From: Myxococcus stipitatus
GTDB taxonomy: Bacteria; Myxococcota; Myxococcia; Myxococcales; Myxococcaceae
NCBI RefSeq assembly: GCF_021412625.1
Contig: NZ_JAKCFI010000004.1
Span: 620,001 to 684,000 of the forward strand
Length of the DNA stretch: 64,000 nt
Reading direction: 5' to 3'
The notes under the pieces were generated by a model. That model did no database searches. It was not told where the DNA came from and saw only the letters and a list, made by a program, of their open reading frames with translations. The position numbers were made by a program, and so were the translations under genes. Positions 40,250 through 48,890 of this stretch are shown piece after piece (the first letter of the stretch is position 1; each line of letters starts with the position of its first letter).

Positions 40250-42226
40250 TCAGCGCGTGGAACCGCGCTGCTCGACGAACTCCACGCGGCGGTTGGCCGC
40301 GCGTCCCTCGGGAGTGTCGTTGGTCTCGACCGGGCGGCTCGGTCCATGTCCCGTCGCGGTCAGCCGTGAGCCAGCGATGCCCTGCTGCACGAGGTACTGA
40401 CGCACCATGTCCGCGCGCTGCTGGCTGAGCGTTTGATTGAGCTCCTCGGGGCCGGTGTTGTCGGTGTGGCCCTCGATGCTCAGGGAGATGTCGGGGTGCT
40501 TCTTCAGGTAGGCGGCGATGGCGTCGAGCTGCCGCTTCTCCGCGTCCTCCAGGGTGGACTGTCCCACCGGGAAGCGCACGTGGTGGCTCGTCGGCACCAC
40601 GGCCTCCGTCGGGCGAGGGCTGGGCTCCGGGGTGGGCTCCTTCGGCGCCGGGCACCCCTTGTGGTCCGCGTCGCCCGCTTGCTTCGGGCAGGCATCCTGG
40701 TCGTCGGGAACGCCGTCGCCGTCGGAGTCACGGGCAGGGCAACCCTTGTGGGCCGCATCACCGGCCTCGTTGGGGCAGGCATCCTGGTCATCAGGAACGC
40801 CATCCCCGTCGGAGTCACGCACGGGGCAGCCCTTGTGCGCGGCTTCTCCGGCCTCGTTGGGGCAGGCATCCTGGTCATCAGGAACGCCGTCACCATCGGC
40901 GTCGCCAACAGGGCAGCCCTTGTGCGCGGCATCGCCAGCCTCCTTCGGGCAGGCGTCCTGGTCATCCGGAACGCCGTCGCCGTCGGAGTCACGCACGGGG
41001 CAGCCCTTGTGAGCGGCGTCGCCGGCCTCGTTGGGGCATTCATCCTGGTCGTCGGGAACGCCGTCGCCGTCGGAGTCACGAACGGGGCAGCCCTTGTGCG
41101 CGGCGTCGCCGGCCTCATTGGGGCAGGCATCCTCGCGGTCCACGACGCCGTCGCCATCCGAGTCGGTGTCCGGGCAGCCGCCGTTCTCCGGCGGCCCCGC
41201 TTCCCGTGGGCAGCGGTCCTTGCCATTGGGGACGGTGTCGCCGTCATCATCGTTGTCGGGGCACTTCGCGGGGTCGCGCTGCTGACCGCTCGCGCAGGCA
41301 TCCTCGCGCGTGCTCTCGGGAGCCCACGCGACGCCCGCTCCCAGCCGGAGCGACGGCGTGCCGGGGATCTCCGTGAAGCCGTGGCCGGCGATGGCGAACG
41401 CCTCGAAGCCCTTGCCCACGGGCAGGCGCACGCCGCCGACCAGCTCGAGCGCCACGTCGGACTCCACCAGGGACTCGGCCGCCTGGAGCCCGACCTCCGC
41501 GCGCAGGCCCTTGCCCCGGGTCGCGACCACCACGCCCTGCTCGAGCTCCGTGCCCACGTCGCGGCCGGGCTCCGGCTGGTTGTCGCGGATGCGCGCGCCG
41601 AAGTTGGCGCCCACCGTCACCGGCCCGACGTCGGCGCCGATGGACACGCGCGGCACGAGCTGGAAGCCAGACCACCCGACCTGACGCCCATAGGCGTTCC
41701 GGGTGCCCCCCGGCAGGCCCACATCGAGGCCCAGGGCGAGCGACACGGGCGCGCCGGCCTCGCGGTCCAACAGCGCGAAGCGCGCTCCCACCTCCGGCGT
41801 GCCGAGCCCGAACGATTTGGGCGCCTGGACGTTGGCCAGCCCATCCGCGCTGTCGCCTCCCTGCGCGATGATGACGGGGAGCCGCGCGGACAGCTCCAGG
41901 TTGGCGATGGGCGACCATGCGCCCGCGAGCCAGCCCGTCACGCGGTAGTCGACGATGGCGTGCTCCACGCCGTCGGTGCCTTCGAGCAGCAGGATGCCGC
42001 GCTCGTAGTTGGCCAGCAGCATCAGGCGGTAGCCGCCTTCGTGCAGTAGCCTGCCTGTGTCCACCAGCATGGAGTCAGTGGCCGCGGGGCTGAAGCGCAG
42101 CCGCTCGAGGTCGATGGGGACGACGGCGCCCTGGGTGCTCTGCGCGAACGCCTGTGGGGCGAGGGCGGTGGAGAGCAGCGCGGCCAACGCCCAGCTTGGA
42201 ACCCGTGTACGCAAGGAGAAGTCCAT
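40250..42226 (-). CDS. TSP3-repeat OmpA-like outer membrane protein
   Basis: 658 residues; ATG at 42226. Residues 1-28 are a signal peptide (ending AFAQ). Residues ~30-315 are a beta-barrel-like domain (VTGWLAGAWSPIANLELSARLPVII, VGARFALLDREAG, FEAFAIAGHGFTEIPG). Residues ~320-525 contain seven 29-residue calcium-binding thrombospondin type 3 repeats (DSDGDGVPDDQDACP...HKGCP). After a Pro-rich hinge, residues ~540-655 form an OmpA domain with the peptidoglycan motif SIEGHTDNTGPEELNQTLSQQRA. It should sit in the outer membrane, hold the wall through OmpA, and present a calcium-stiffened rod. It follows the kelch gene by 30 bases on the same strand, an apparent operon. Confidence 0.92.
   Translation of the reverse strand: MDFSLRTRVPSWALAALLSTALAPQAFAQSTQGAVVPIDLERLRFSPAATDSMLVDTGRLLHEGGYRLMLLANYERGILLLEGTDGVEHAIVDYRVTGWLAGAWSPIANLELSARLPVIIAQGGDSADGLANVQAPKSFGLGTPEVGARFALLDREAGAPVSLALGLDVGLPGGTRNAYGRQVGWSGFQLVPRVSIGADVGPVTVGANFGARIRDNQPEPGRDVGTELEQGVVVATRGKGLRAEVGLQAAESLVESDVALELVGGVRLPVGKGFEAFAIAGHGFTEIPGTPSLRLGAGVAWAPESTREDACASGQQRDPAKCPDNDDDGDTVPNGKDRCPREAGPPENGGCPDTDSDGDGVVDREDACPNEAGDAAHKGCPVRDSDGDGVPDDQDECPNEAGDAAHKGCPVRDSDGDGVPDDQDACPKEAGDAAHKGCPVGDADGDGVPDDQDACPNEAGEAAHKGCPVRDSDGDGVPDDQDACPNEAGDAAHKGCPARDSDGDGVPDDQDACPKQAGDADHKGCPAPKEPTPEPSPRPTEAVVPTSHHVRFPVGQSTLEDAEKRQLDAIAAYLKKHPDISLSIEGHTDNTGPEELNQTLSQQRADMVRQYLVQQGIAGSRLTATGHGPSRPVETNDTPEGRAANRRVEFVEQRGSTR
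40650..41257 (-). repeat. 87-bp tandem repeats encoding TSP3 units
   Basis: Seven tandem copies of an 87-base unit inside the OmpA-like gene, each encoding a 29-residue DxDGDGxxD...CP...GCP block. Copies 3 to 7 are nearly identical at the DNA level, including silent positions; the outer two are more diverged. This suggests recent unequal crossing-over and possible length variation among strains. Confidence 0.85.
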
Positions 42227-42256
42227 TCGAGGAAAGGGGGCGGAGGGTGGAGGGAG

Positions 42257-45200
42257 TCAGCGGGCGCGGCGGCGACGCACGCCACTCCACGCGGCCAGGG
42301 TGGACAGGAGGGCGAGGGCCGACAGCGCGCCGGCGCCCGTGCTCTGGCAGCCGCCACCCTTGATTTCGATGACCGGGGAGCGCACGCGCACCTGGAACTG
42401 GCACTCGGCGCGGTTGCCGGTCGCGTCCTCCGCGGTGGCCGTCACGGTGGTGCGACCGACGGGCAGGCGGCTTCCCTGCGGCGGCGAATAGGTGATGGTG
42501 GGCGGCGGCGTCGAGCCGTCCGTCGTGGTGGCGGGGGGCCAGGTGCCGTCCACGCCGTCGGCGCTCGTCGCGTCGAGGACCACTTCTCCCGGGCAGGTGA
42601 TGACGGGCGGCGTGGTGTCCGCTCCGACGGCGACGTCCACCGTGGCGACGTTGCTGTCCATGCCACAGTCCCGGACCTGGAACGCGAAGCTGTCCGGCCC
42701 TCGGTATCCGGGTTCGGGGGTGTAGGTGAGCTCGGGCGGCGTGCCGCTGAGCGTGCCGTGCTGGGGCGGCGTGACGATGGTCCACGTGAGGGTCTGGCCC
42801 GTGTCCGGGTCGGTGGCCTCGAGCGTGACGGGGATGGGCGTGTCCTGCTGGACGTCGAGCGAGCGCGCCGAAGCGGTGGGCGCGGTGTTTTCGAGGACGT
42901 TCACCATCCGTCCACCCGGGATGGCATTGGCGAAGACGGAGAGGGCGTAGGGACCGAGCGGCGTGTTCGCGGGGACGACCACGGTCGCGCGCGTGTCGGA
43001 CATGTCCGTGGCCGGCAGGGTCCACAGCCGCCCGCCCTCCGCCGAGCGCAGCCGGACGAAGGGGAAGTCCGTGGGCGAGCTCTCGTAGTGGCCGCCGCTC
43101 GCCTCCGAGATGCCGCGGAACCGCTGCCCCTCGATGACCGCGGGGCAGCTGGCGTAGAGCGTCTCGGGCTGGGAGACCACGGGGCGCCACGCGGAGTCCG
43201 CCCGGGTGTCGTCGTACAGCTCCGCGCTCCGCGCGCCGTCACCCCCCGCGACGAGCACCTCGCCGGAGGGCAGGGCGACCGCCACCACCGCTCCGCTCAC
43301 CTGGGGACTGGCCACCGGCGTCCAGGCGCCCGTGGTCGGGTCCCGGACCTCCGCCGTGGTGGCGGAGACGCCGGGGGCGCTCTCGCCACCCACGATGAGC
43401 ACCTGGCCGGAGGGCGCCAGCGTGGCGGCGTGCTGGCTGCGGGCCTGGGAGAGCGGCGCGCCCGGCGCCCAGGTGTTCGCCGCGGCGTCGAAGAACTCCG
43501 TGCTCGCCAGCGCGACCGCGCCGTCGAAGCCTCCCGCCGCGACCACCTGGCCGGAGCTCAGCAAGGTCAGCGAGAACGCGGTCCGGGCCTGGGTCAGGTT
43601 GGTCGCGGGCGCCCAGGTGTTCGTGGCCGGGTCGTACAGCTCGGCCTGGGCGAGCGCGCCACCCGCGCCGTTCCGGCCTCCGGCGATGAGCACCCGGCCG
43701 TCGGGGAGCAGGAGCGCGGAGTGCTCGGAGCGGGCCGTGGCGACGCTGGCCGCCGGAGTCCACGTATTGGCCGTGGGGTCGTACAGCTCCGAGGTGGCGA
43801 GCACCGTGCCGTCGCGCTCACCGCCGACGACGAGCACGCGGCCGTCCGCGAGGCGGGTGGCGGTGTGCTGGTGCCGCGCGGCGGTCAGCGGCGCGGCGGC
43901 GGTCCAGGCGCGGTTCACCGGGTCGAAGCGCTCGCTCGTGCCGACCGACGCACCCGCGCTCCGTCCACCGACGACGAGCACCTGTCCAGAGGCCAGCACC
44001 GTCGCGGTGGCGTGCTCACGGGCGAGCGAGAGCGGCGCGATGGTCGTCCACGTGTTGCTCGCGCGGTCGTAGACCTGGGCGTCCGCCACCGCCGCGCCAC
44101 CGGCGTCGCGTCCGCCAGCGACGAGCACGTGCCCGGTGGGCAGCAGGGCCGACCGCGCGCCCTGGGGAGAAGGCGTGAGCGCGCCGGCCTGGGTCCAGCC
44201 GTTGATGGCGGGGTCGTACAGCTCCGTCTCGGCGTAGAAGGTGGAGGCGCCAGTGAGGTTGAAGCCTCCGGCGACGAACACCTTGCCGGTCGGCAGGAGG
44301 GTCGCCGTGTGGTTCTCGCGGCCGATGGCCATCGTCCCCGCGTCGCTCCACGTGCCCGTGGCGGGGTCGTACTGCTCCGCCACGACCTGGGGCGCGGCTC
44401 GGAAGGCGGCGCCGCCGATGACGAGCACCTTGCCATGGGTCAGGAGCGTGGCGCTGTGGCCGGACCGCACCCGGGCCAGCGCGCCGGTCGCCGTCCAGGT
44501 GTTGGCCCGGGGGTCGTACAGCTCCGCGTGGGTGAGCGCACCCCCGGTGATGAAGCCACCGACCAGCAGGACGCGGCCGTCCGGCAGCAACGTGCTGGTG
44601 GCGTAGTGCCGGGGAACGAGAGGCGGCGCGGCGGCGGTCCAGGTGCCGGTCGCCGGGTCGTAGATGTCCGCGCCCGGGACTTCGTCCGTGCCGCTGAACC
44701 CGCTCACCGCGATGACCCGACCGTCCCTCAACATCGACGCGGTGTGGGCACTGCGGGCCATGGGCATCGAGCCGGTGGGCGCGAAGGTGTTGCTGGCGGG
44801 GTCGTAGAGCTCCGCCGTCGCGAGCCGCCCGCTGGCGCCGGTGCCGCCCGCGACCAGCACCTGTCCGGTGCGCAGGAGGGTGAGGGTGAAGAGCGACCGC
44901 GTGCCGGACATGGCTCCGGTCGCCGTCCAGGCGTTGGTGGCCGGGTCGTAGAGCCGCCCCTCCGCGGAGCCGTCCGCCAGGAGGAGCACCCTGCCGGTGG
45001 GGAGCAGCAGCGCCTGGGAGACGTTGCCCGTCACCCCCGGGCTCCCGGCGGAGGACCAGGCCCCCGTGTCGGGGTCGTAGAGCTCCGCGGTGCCGACGAA
45101 GCCCGTCCTGTTCACGCCGTTGATGACCAGCACCTTGCCGGTGCCCAGCAGCACCGCCGTGTGCTGCCCACGGGCCGCGCTCATGCTCGCCGTCGACGTC

Positions 45201-45385
45201 CAGGCGGGCGTCACCGCCAGCGCCGCGAGGCCACCGGCGGCCTGCCGGGGCCCGACCCGTGAGGTCGCGTCGCGCTCCATCGGCGCCTCGGGCTCCGCGC
45301 GCGGAGTGTCCTCCTTCGCGCAGGACAGCAAGAGCGCGCAGCCCATGATGAGCATCCGCCCGCGGACGTTGCGGTGTGTCGGCAT
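42257..45385 (-). CDS. Kelch-repeat MYXO-CTERM protein
   Basis: 1042 residues; ATG at 45385 with GGGAG seven bases upstream. The N-terminus (MLIMGCALLLSC at residues 11-22) is a lipoprotein signal. From ~60 to ~770 are around fourteen kelch-type blades, each with ELYDPxTxTWTxxxxLxxAR..HxATLLxxGxVLVxGG. These fold as one or two propellers. After a ~100-residue domain comes a tandem-repeat-like segment of VEATDPDTGQTLTWTIVTPPQHGTLSG (cadherin/Ig-like) and a HYR-like domain (PPVITCPGEVVLDATSADG). The C-terminus GGGCQSTGAG...hydrophobic...RRRRAR is a MYXO-CTERM sorting signal. It carries both an N-terminal lipobox and a MYXO-CTERM cysteine. It is probably displayed at the cell surface with the downstream OmpA-like protein. 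Confidence 0.92.
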   Translation of the reverse strand: MPTHRNVRGRMLIMGCALLLSCAKEDTPRAEPEAPMERDATSRVGPRQAAGGLAALAVTPAWTSTASMSAARGQHTAVLLGTGKVLVINGVNRTGFVGTAELYDPDTGAWSSAGSPGVTGNVSQALLLPTGRVLLLADGSAEGRLYDPATNAWTATGAMSGTRSLFTLTLLRTGQVLVAGGTGASGRLATAELYDPASNTFAPTGSMPMARSAHTASMLRDGRVIAVSGFSGTDEVPGADIYDPATGTWTAAAPPLVPRHYATSTLLPDGRVLLVGGFITGGALTHAELYDPRANTWTATGALARVRSGHSATLLTHGKVLVIGGAAFRAAPQVVAEQYDPATGTWSDAGTMAIGRENHTATLLPTGKVFVAGGFNLTGASTFYAETELYDPAINGWTQAGALTPSPQGARSALLPTGHVLVAGGRDAGGAAVADAQVYDRASNTWTTIAPLSLAREHATATVLASGQVLVVGGRSAGASVGTSERFDPVNRAWTAAAPLTAARHQHTATRLADGRVLVVGGERDGTVLATSELYDPTANTWTPAASVATARSEHSALLLPDGRVLIAGGRNGAGGALAQAELYDPATNTWAPATNLTQARTAFSLTLLSSGQVVAAGGFDGAVALASTEFFDAAANTWAPGAPLSQARSQHAATLAPSGQVLIVGGESAPGVSATTAEVRDPTTGAWTPVASPQVSGAVVAVALPSGEVLVAGGDGARSAELYDDTRADSAWRPVVSQPETLYASCPAVIEGQRFRGISEASGGHYESSPTDFPFVRLRSAEGGRLWTLPATDMSDTRATVVVPANTPLGPYALSVFANAIPGGRMVNVLENTAPTASARSLDVQQDTPIPVTLEATDPDTGQTLTWTIVTPPQHGTLSGTPPELTYTPEPGYRGPDSFAFQVRDCGMDSNVATVDVAVGADTTPPVITCPGEVVLDATSADGVDGTWPPATTTDGSTPPPTITYSPPQGSRLPVGRTTVTATAEDATGNRAECQFQVRVRSPVIEIKGGGCQSTGAGALSALALLSTLAAWSGVRRRRAR

Positions 45386-45558
45386 CGCGAGACTCCCAAT
45401 CGAGGGGTCAGCACCGTCGAGACTGGCCGGGTCGGTCCTGACCGATAACTCGCGGACTTATCAGTGAGCAGGCGCCAGGAGCAACGCGGACCCGCTCCGT
45501 GGAGTTTTACGATTCCACGGTGACTCCTGGAGGCGCGAGGTAGTTCCACAACGCAGAA

Positions 45559-45582
45559 GGCCCTGGTGTTTCCACCAGGGCC
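45559..45582 (-). terminator. Terminator of the zinc-ribbon gene
   Basis: GGCCCTGGTG (45559-45568) and CACCAGGGCC (45573-45582) form a perfect 10-bp stem with a TTTC loop, 28 bases beyond the stop of the zinc-ribbon gene. Two further pairs extend the stem after one mismatch. Confidence 0.7.
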
Positions 45583-45610
45583 CTCGGCTCATCGAATCGT
45601 CGTGAGTGGG

Positions 45611-46168
45611 CTACAGGTCGACGAACTCGCAGTCGCGGACGACGACGTTCATCATCAACCCGCTGACACGGCCGCGGATGCCGACCTTCGCGCCCTTGGA
45701 CAGAGCGGCGGCCTTGGCGGCGTGCTCGTCATCGAAGAAGCACTGGACCTGCGGAATCTCGAACTGCTTGCCGGTGCCCACCGTGACGTAGATGGAGTTG
45801 GTGATGTCCTTCTTCACGTCATCCACGACGCCCGAGGTGAGGATGACCTGGCCCTTGAAGGCGGAGTCCGCGCGCACCTCGTTGTCCGCGTACTCACGCA
45901 GCAGCGTCTTGATGTCGACCTGCTTCGGCGCTTCCGCGGGCTTGCTGTCTCCCGCCGACGCGCTCGGGCCCGAAGCGCCCTTGCCAGCCATGGAGGCCGC
46001 GCCACCGACACACGTGCCGATGAAACACAGCGCCGCCAGACCGCCGAAGACAAAGAGCAGGACCTTGCCGACCGACGACTTCTTGGCCACCGGGGCGCCG
46101 CACTTCGGGCATGCCGCCGCGTTCGTGGCCACATCGTTGCCACACTGCTTGCACTTCACCAACGCCAT
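45611..46168 (-). CDS. Zinc-ribbon membrane protein with OB-fold (tRNA_anti-like) domain
   Basis: 185 residues from MALVKCKQCG (ATG 46168, GGGG upstream). The N-terminus is a zinc ribbon (CKQCG...CPKCG) as in many bacterial membrane proteins. A hydrophobic segment (KVLLFVFGGLAALCFIGTCVGG) at ~35-57 anchors it, then a Ser/Ala/Gly linker. Residues ~88-185 are a tRNA_anti-like OB fold (LLREYADNEVRADSAFKGQVILTSGVVDDVKKD, then VQCFFDD and VGIRGRVSGLMMNVVVRDCEFVDL). Such proteins are common but uncharacterised; the ribbon is predicted cytosolic and the OB domain outside. A promoter-like TTGACA (minus strand, 46249-46244) lies upstream. Confidence 0.85.
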   Translation of the reverse strand: MALVKCKQCGNDVATNAAACPKCGAPVAKKSSVGKVLLFVFGGLAALCFIGTCVGGAASMAGKGASGPSASAGDSKPAEAPKQVDIKTLLREYADNEVRADSAFKGQVILTSGVVDDVKKDITNSIYVTVGTGKQFEIPQVQCFFDDEHAAKAAALSKGAKVGIRGRVSGLMMNVVVRDCEFVDL

Positions 46169-46220
46169 GTCGTGTGTCCCCCTTCCAGGAATGCTGGTTC
46201 CCAGCCCCAAAAGCGGCGCA

Positions 46221-46249
46221 AGAAAAGGACACGATTCCAGTGGTGTCAA
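46221..46249 (-). promoter_or_regulatory. Possible sigma70 promoter of the zinc-ribbon gene
   Basis: On the minus strand TTGACA (46249-46244) is followed after 17 bases by TTTTCT (46226-46221), about 50 bases before the ATG. The -35 box is perfect and the -10 box is poor. Confidence 0.35.
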
Positions 46250-46479
46250 CGAACTTCGATATACGTGATGCGCCGTGAAGGGTCGGCAGGCTTGATGGGA
46301 TGTGATGGGTCTGATGGACCCCAGGCGCCGTGGCGAAGGAATTGGACACGGAGTGAAGGGCGGCGTCCGTGCGAACGCCTGTCATGCGACTGCGGCGTGG
46401 GGGGGCCGGATGTCTGGGAATGGCCATGGGCGAGCGCGCCCCTCGGGAACGGCGTCTGTCTTTGTGCCGGCGACGGGCT

Positions 46480-46600
46480 TCAGAGCGGGAGCTGCGCGCC
46501 CTGCAGGGTCAGCACGCACTGCGGGACGACCCAGGGCTTCTCCGGGTCGGAGACCACGCCGAAGTACGCACCCGGCACCACGTGGGGCGCGGTGGGGCGG
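46480..46600 (-). pseudogene. Possible C-terminal remnant of an unidentified protein
   Basis: Minus-strand translation from about 46600 reads TAPHVVPGAYFGVVSDPEKP then WVVPQCVLTLQGAQLPL and a TGA (46482-46480). It is convincingly protein-like and ends properly, but upstream the frame becomes a Pro/Ser-rich run and meets a stop near 46675, while another frame is open. This looks like the tail of a lost or frameshifted gene in the 580-base gap between the zinc-ribbon and LysR genes. The rest of that gap holds nothing I recognise. Confidence 0.35.
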
Positions 46601-46749
46601 AGGGCCTTCTGGGGGGACAGAGGAAGGGGCGGGCTGGAGGGCGGTGAGGAGCTCGGAGGAGGGAAGCGTGTTCACGAGGACGACGCTCCTCCAGGCGAGG
46701 GGCGCGAGTCCGGCAGTTGCAGCCCTGATACGACAACGGACGGAGGTCG

Positions 46750-47625
46750 TCAGGACGTGGCCTTCACGGCGGCGTGCAGCCAGTCCTTGAACACGTTCAC
46801 ATCCGCCCGGCGTGAGTGCGAGCGCGGATGGACGAGCCAGTAGCCGAAGTCGTTGGGCAGTACGTGCTCGAAGGGCTGGACCAGGCGCCCGGCCTCCAGG
46901 TCATCGGCGGCGAGCATCAGCCGCCCCAGGGCCACGCCATGGCCCGCCCTCGCCGCCTGGAGCGCGAGCCCGGCGTCGTTGAAGACTGGGCCCGCGTCCG
47001 CGTCCACGCCCTCCACGCTCGCGTCCTCCAGCCAGCGGCGCCAGCCGTTCTTGGGCGTGTCGTGGAGCAGCCGCGCCTTGCGCAGGTCCCTCGGAGTCCG
47101 CAGCCGCTTCGCCAACGCCGGGCTGCACACCGGAGCGAGTGTCTCCTGGGCGAGCTGTTCGACCTTGAGGCCGGGCCAATGGCCCAGGCCGGAGCGGATG
47201 CCCAGGTCGAAGCGCTCGTCGAGGAAGTCCCACAGCTCGGTGGAGCTGGTCAGGTGGACCTCGATGTCCGGATGCTTCCTCCGGAAGTCCTCCAGCCGGG
47301 GCACCAGCCAGCACGCGGCGAACGAGGGCAGCACGGTGATGCGCAGCGGGCCCTGCTCTCGCGCGGACAGGCGGGAGGTCGCCTCCGCCAACTGGTCGAA
47401 CGCGGCGCTCAGCTCGCGCAGATAGGCCTTGCCCTGGGCGGTGAGCGTCAGCGCATGGCCCCGGCGCTCGAACAGGTCGATGCCCAGCCAGTCCTCGAGC
47501 TGTCGAACCTGATGGCTGATGGCGGCCTGGGTGACGCCCAACTCGGTGGCGGCGCGGGTGAAGCTCAAATGGCGGGCGCCTGCCTCGAAGGCTCGCAGCG
47601 CACCCAATGGCGGAAGACGACGCAT
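46750..47625 (-). CDS. LysR-family (GcvA-type) regulator
   Basis: 291 residues; ATG at 47625. The start MRRLPPLGALRAFEAGARHLSFTRAATELGVTQAAISHQVRQLE-type winged helix belongs to the GcvA subgroup of LysR proteins. The effector domain follows (GPLRITVLPSFAACWLVPRL, FDLGIRSGLGHWPGLKVEQL). It is divergent from a LysE-type exporter at 47748, a common pairing in which the regulator senses the exported amino acid or metabolite. A perfect dyad with an ideal LysR box lies two bases upstream of its start codon. Confidence 0.94.
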   Translation of the reverse strand: MRRLPPLGALRAFEAGARHLSFTRAATELGVTQAAISHQVRQLEDWLGIDLFERRGHALTLTAQGKAYLRELSAAFDQLAEATSRLSAREQGPLRITVLPSFAACWLVPRLEDFRRKHPDIEVHLTSSTELWDFLDERFDLGIRSGLGHWPGLKVEQLAQETLAPVCSPALAKRLRTPRDLRKARLLHDTPKNGWRRWLEDASVEGVDADAGPVFNDAGLALQAARAGHGVALGRLMLAADDLEAGRLVQPFEHVLPNDFGYWLVHPRSHSRRADVNVFKDWLHAAVKATS

Positions 47626-47626
47626 G

Positions 47627-47649
47627 CTCGATGAACTCCCTTCATCGAG
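47627..47649. promoter_or_regulatory. LysR operator (T-N11-A dyad)
   Basis: CTCGATGAA (47627-47635), CTCCC, then TTCATCGAG (47641-47649): 9-base perfect arms around a 5-base centre. The core TGAA-N5-TTCA contains T-N11-A, the LysR consensus. It lies immediately upstream of the LysR start and about 100 bases before the divergent exporter start, as expected for autoregulation plus target control. Confidence 0.8.
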
Positions 47650-47747
47650 TCCGCGAGGATAGTTCGCTGGGGCCGGGCCTCGAAACGGTGTCTGTCATGG
47701 GCACGGGCGGGCGCGACGGACGCGCCGCCGCGTGGAGGCGCCAGGGC

Positions 47748-48356
47748 ATGATTCCCGCTGAGGTGTGGGTGTTGTTCATGGGCTACACCGTCCCGATGGT
47801 CTTCAGTCCCGGGCCAGGCAACACGGTGCTCGCCACCGCGGGCGGCCGCTTCGGCGTCCGGGGGACGTTGCCCTTCTGGGCGGGCTTCGAGTTGGCCAAC
47901 GTCGCGTTGTGCCTGCTCTACGGGCTGGGGCTGGGACGGGCGCTGCAAGGCCTCTCCTGGCTCCATGGCGTGCTGCACTGGGGCGGCGTCGTCTACCTGC
48001 TCTACCTGGCGTGGGGCTTCTTCCGCTCCGCCGCCCAGCAGAGCGGCGACCGCGACACGTCCCTGGCGCGCCTGGGGTTCGGAGAGGGGCTGCTCACGGT
48101 GGCCCTGAACCCGAAGATCCACTCGATGATCGTCGTGATGTTCTCCCAGTTCCTGGACCCCTCAGGCGCGATGGCGGCCCAGACCGCGCAGCTCACCGGG
48201 GCCTTCCTGCTCGTGTGCGTGGTGTGCCACTTCCCCTGGATCTACGGCGGCAAGCTCATCCTGGGGCGGTTCCACTCGGAGCGGGCCCTGCGCATCCAGG
48301 GGTGGGTGTTCGGCGCCAGCATGCTGGCCGTCGCGGCGTACGTGGCGCTCTCCTGA
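47748..48356 (+). CDS. LysE/RhtB-family exporter
   Basis: 202 residues from MIPAEVWVLF (ATG 47748). The usual family length is 195-215. It has six predicted membrane helices with the family start PMVFSPGPGNTVLATAGGRFGVRG (the GPGN motif) and the ALNPKIHSMIVVMFSQFLDP block corresponding to NPK(x)xLF. LysE/RhtB proteins export amino acids or their analogues. Regulation by the divergent GcvA-type LysR is likely. The frame extends upstream to 47607, but that part reads as non-membrane, charged sequence without a ribosome site. Confidence 0.93.
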   Translation: MIPAEVWVLFMGYTVPMVFSPGPGNTVLATAGGRFGVRGTLPFWAGFELANVALCLLYGLGLGRALQGLSWLHGVLHWGGVVYLLYLAWGFFRSAAQQSGDRDTSLARLGFGEGLLTVALNPKIHSMIVVMFSQFLDPSGAMAAQTAQLTGAFLLVCVVCHFPWIYGGKLILGRFHSERALRIQGWVFGASMLAVAAYVALS

Positions 48357-48404
48357 AGGCCCCGCCCGTTACAATCATTTACATTCCGCACATACGCTCG
48401 CGAC

Positions 48405-48890
48405 ATGGGCGTCATGGAGTGCGAACCGTCCAACCCGCATCGAGGCCCCGGAGGGCCCATGGTTCGCGCTCACATCCGTCGTGTCCGAGCGACATCCGAC
48501 GTCGGCCTGTTCCTGCTCCTGCTGGCGCTCGCCCTCGCTGCCGTGACGTCCACCCTCGCCTGGGGCGTGTCCAGGAGCGGTGAGGGCTCGGCGCGTCGGG
48601 TCTGGTGCCTCGAGGCCTCCGTGACGCAGTCCCTCGCCGGCCTCGTCATCGTCAGGTGGGACGTGGAGTGGGTCGCGCCCCGTGAAGCCGCGCCTGGCGC
48701 CGACTCCGTGCTCGAGCAACTCGTGGGCCTGACCCAGGGGCTGTTCCGCCCGGGGCTGGCGCGTTCCATCGCGGCCACGCTCTTCGGATTGCTGGGCTTC
48801 ACGGGCTTCGACTGGGTGTTGAGCGACGCGTCGCGGGAGGGGACGTCGCTCGGTGAGGCGCGGACCCTCCGGGTCGGGTTGGTGCCATGA
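48405..48890 (+). CDS. Single-span membrane protein of unknown function, TCS operon
   Basis: 161 residues from an ATG at 48405, or 143 from an ATG at 48459 that has GGAGGG four bases upstream. One strong hydrophobic segment (VGLFLLLLALALAAVTSTLAW) lies near residues 33-53, and a weaker one (LARSIAATLFGLLGFTGF) near 120-137. I recognise no family. Its stop codon overlaps the response-regulator start (ATGA), so it is part of the two-component operon and could be an accessory sensor or regulator protein. Coding quality is fair, not certain. Confidence 0.6.
   Translation: MGVMECEPSNPHRGPGGPMVRAHIRRVRATSDVGLFLLLLALALAAVTSTLAWGVSRSGEGSARRVWCLEASVTQSLAGLVIVRWDVEWVAPREAAPGADSVLEQLVGLTQGLFRPGLARSIAATLFGLLGFTGFDWVLSDASREGTSLGEARTLRVGLVP

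Noticed and set aside
40650..41257. Regular repeats resembling a CRISPR array
   Set aside because: They are in frame inside an OmpA-type gene, have no unique spacers, and encode TSP3 calcium-binding units.
46302..46790. Plus-strand frames across 46.3-46.8 kb
   Set aside because: They have no domain or ribosome site; the minus-strand tail at 46480-46600 reads better.
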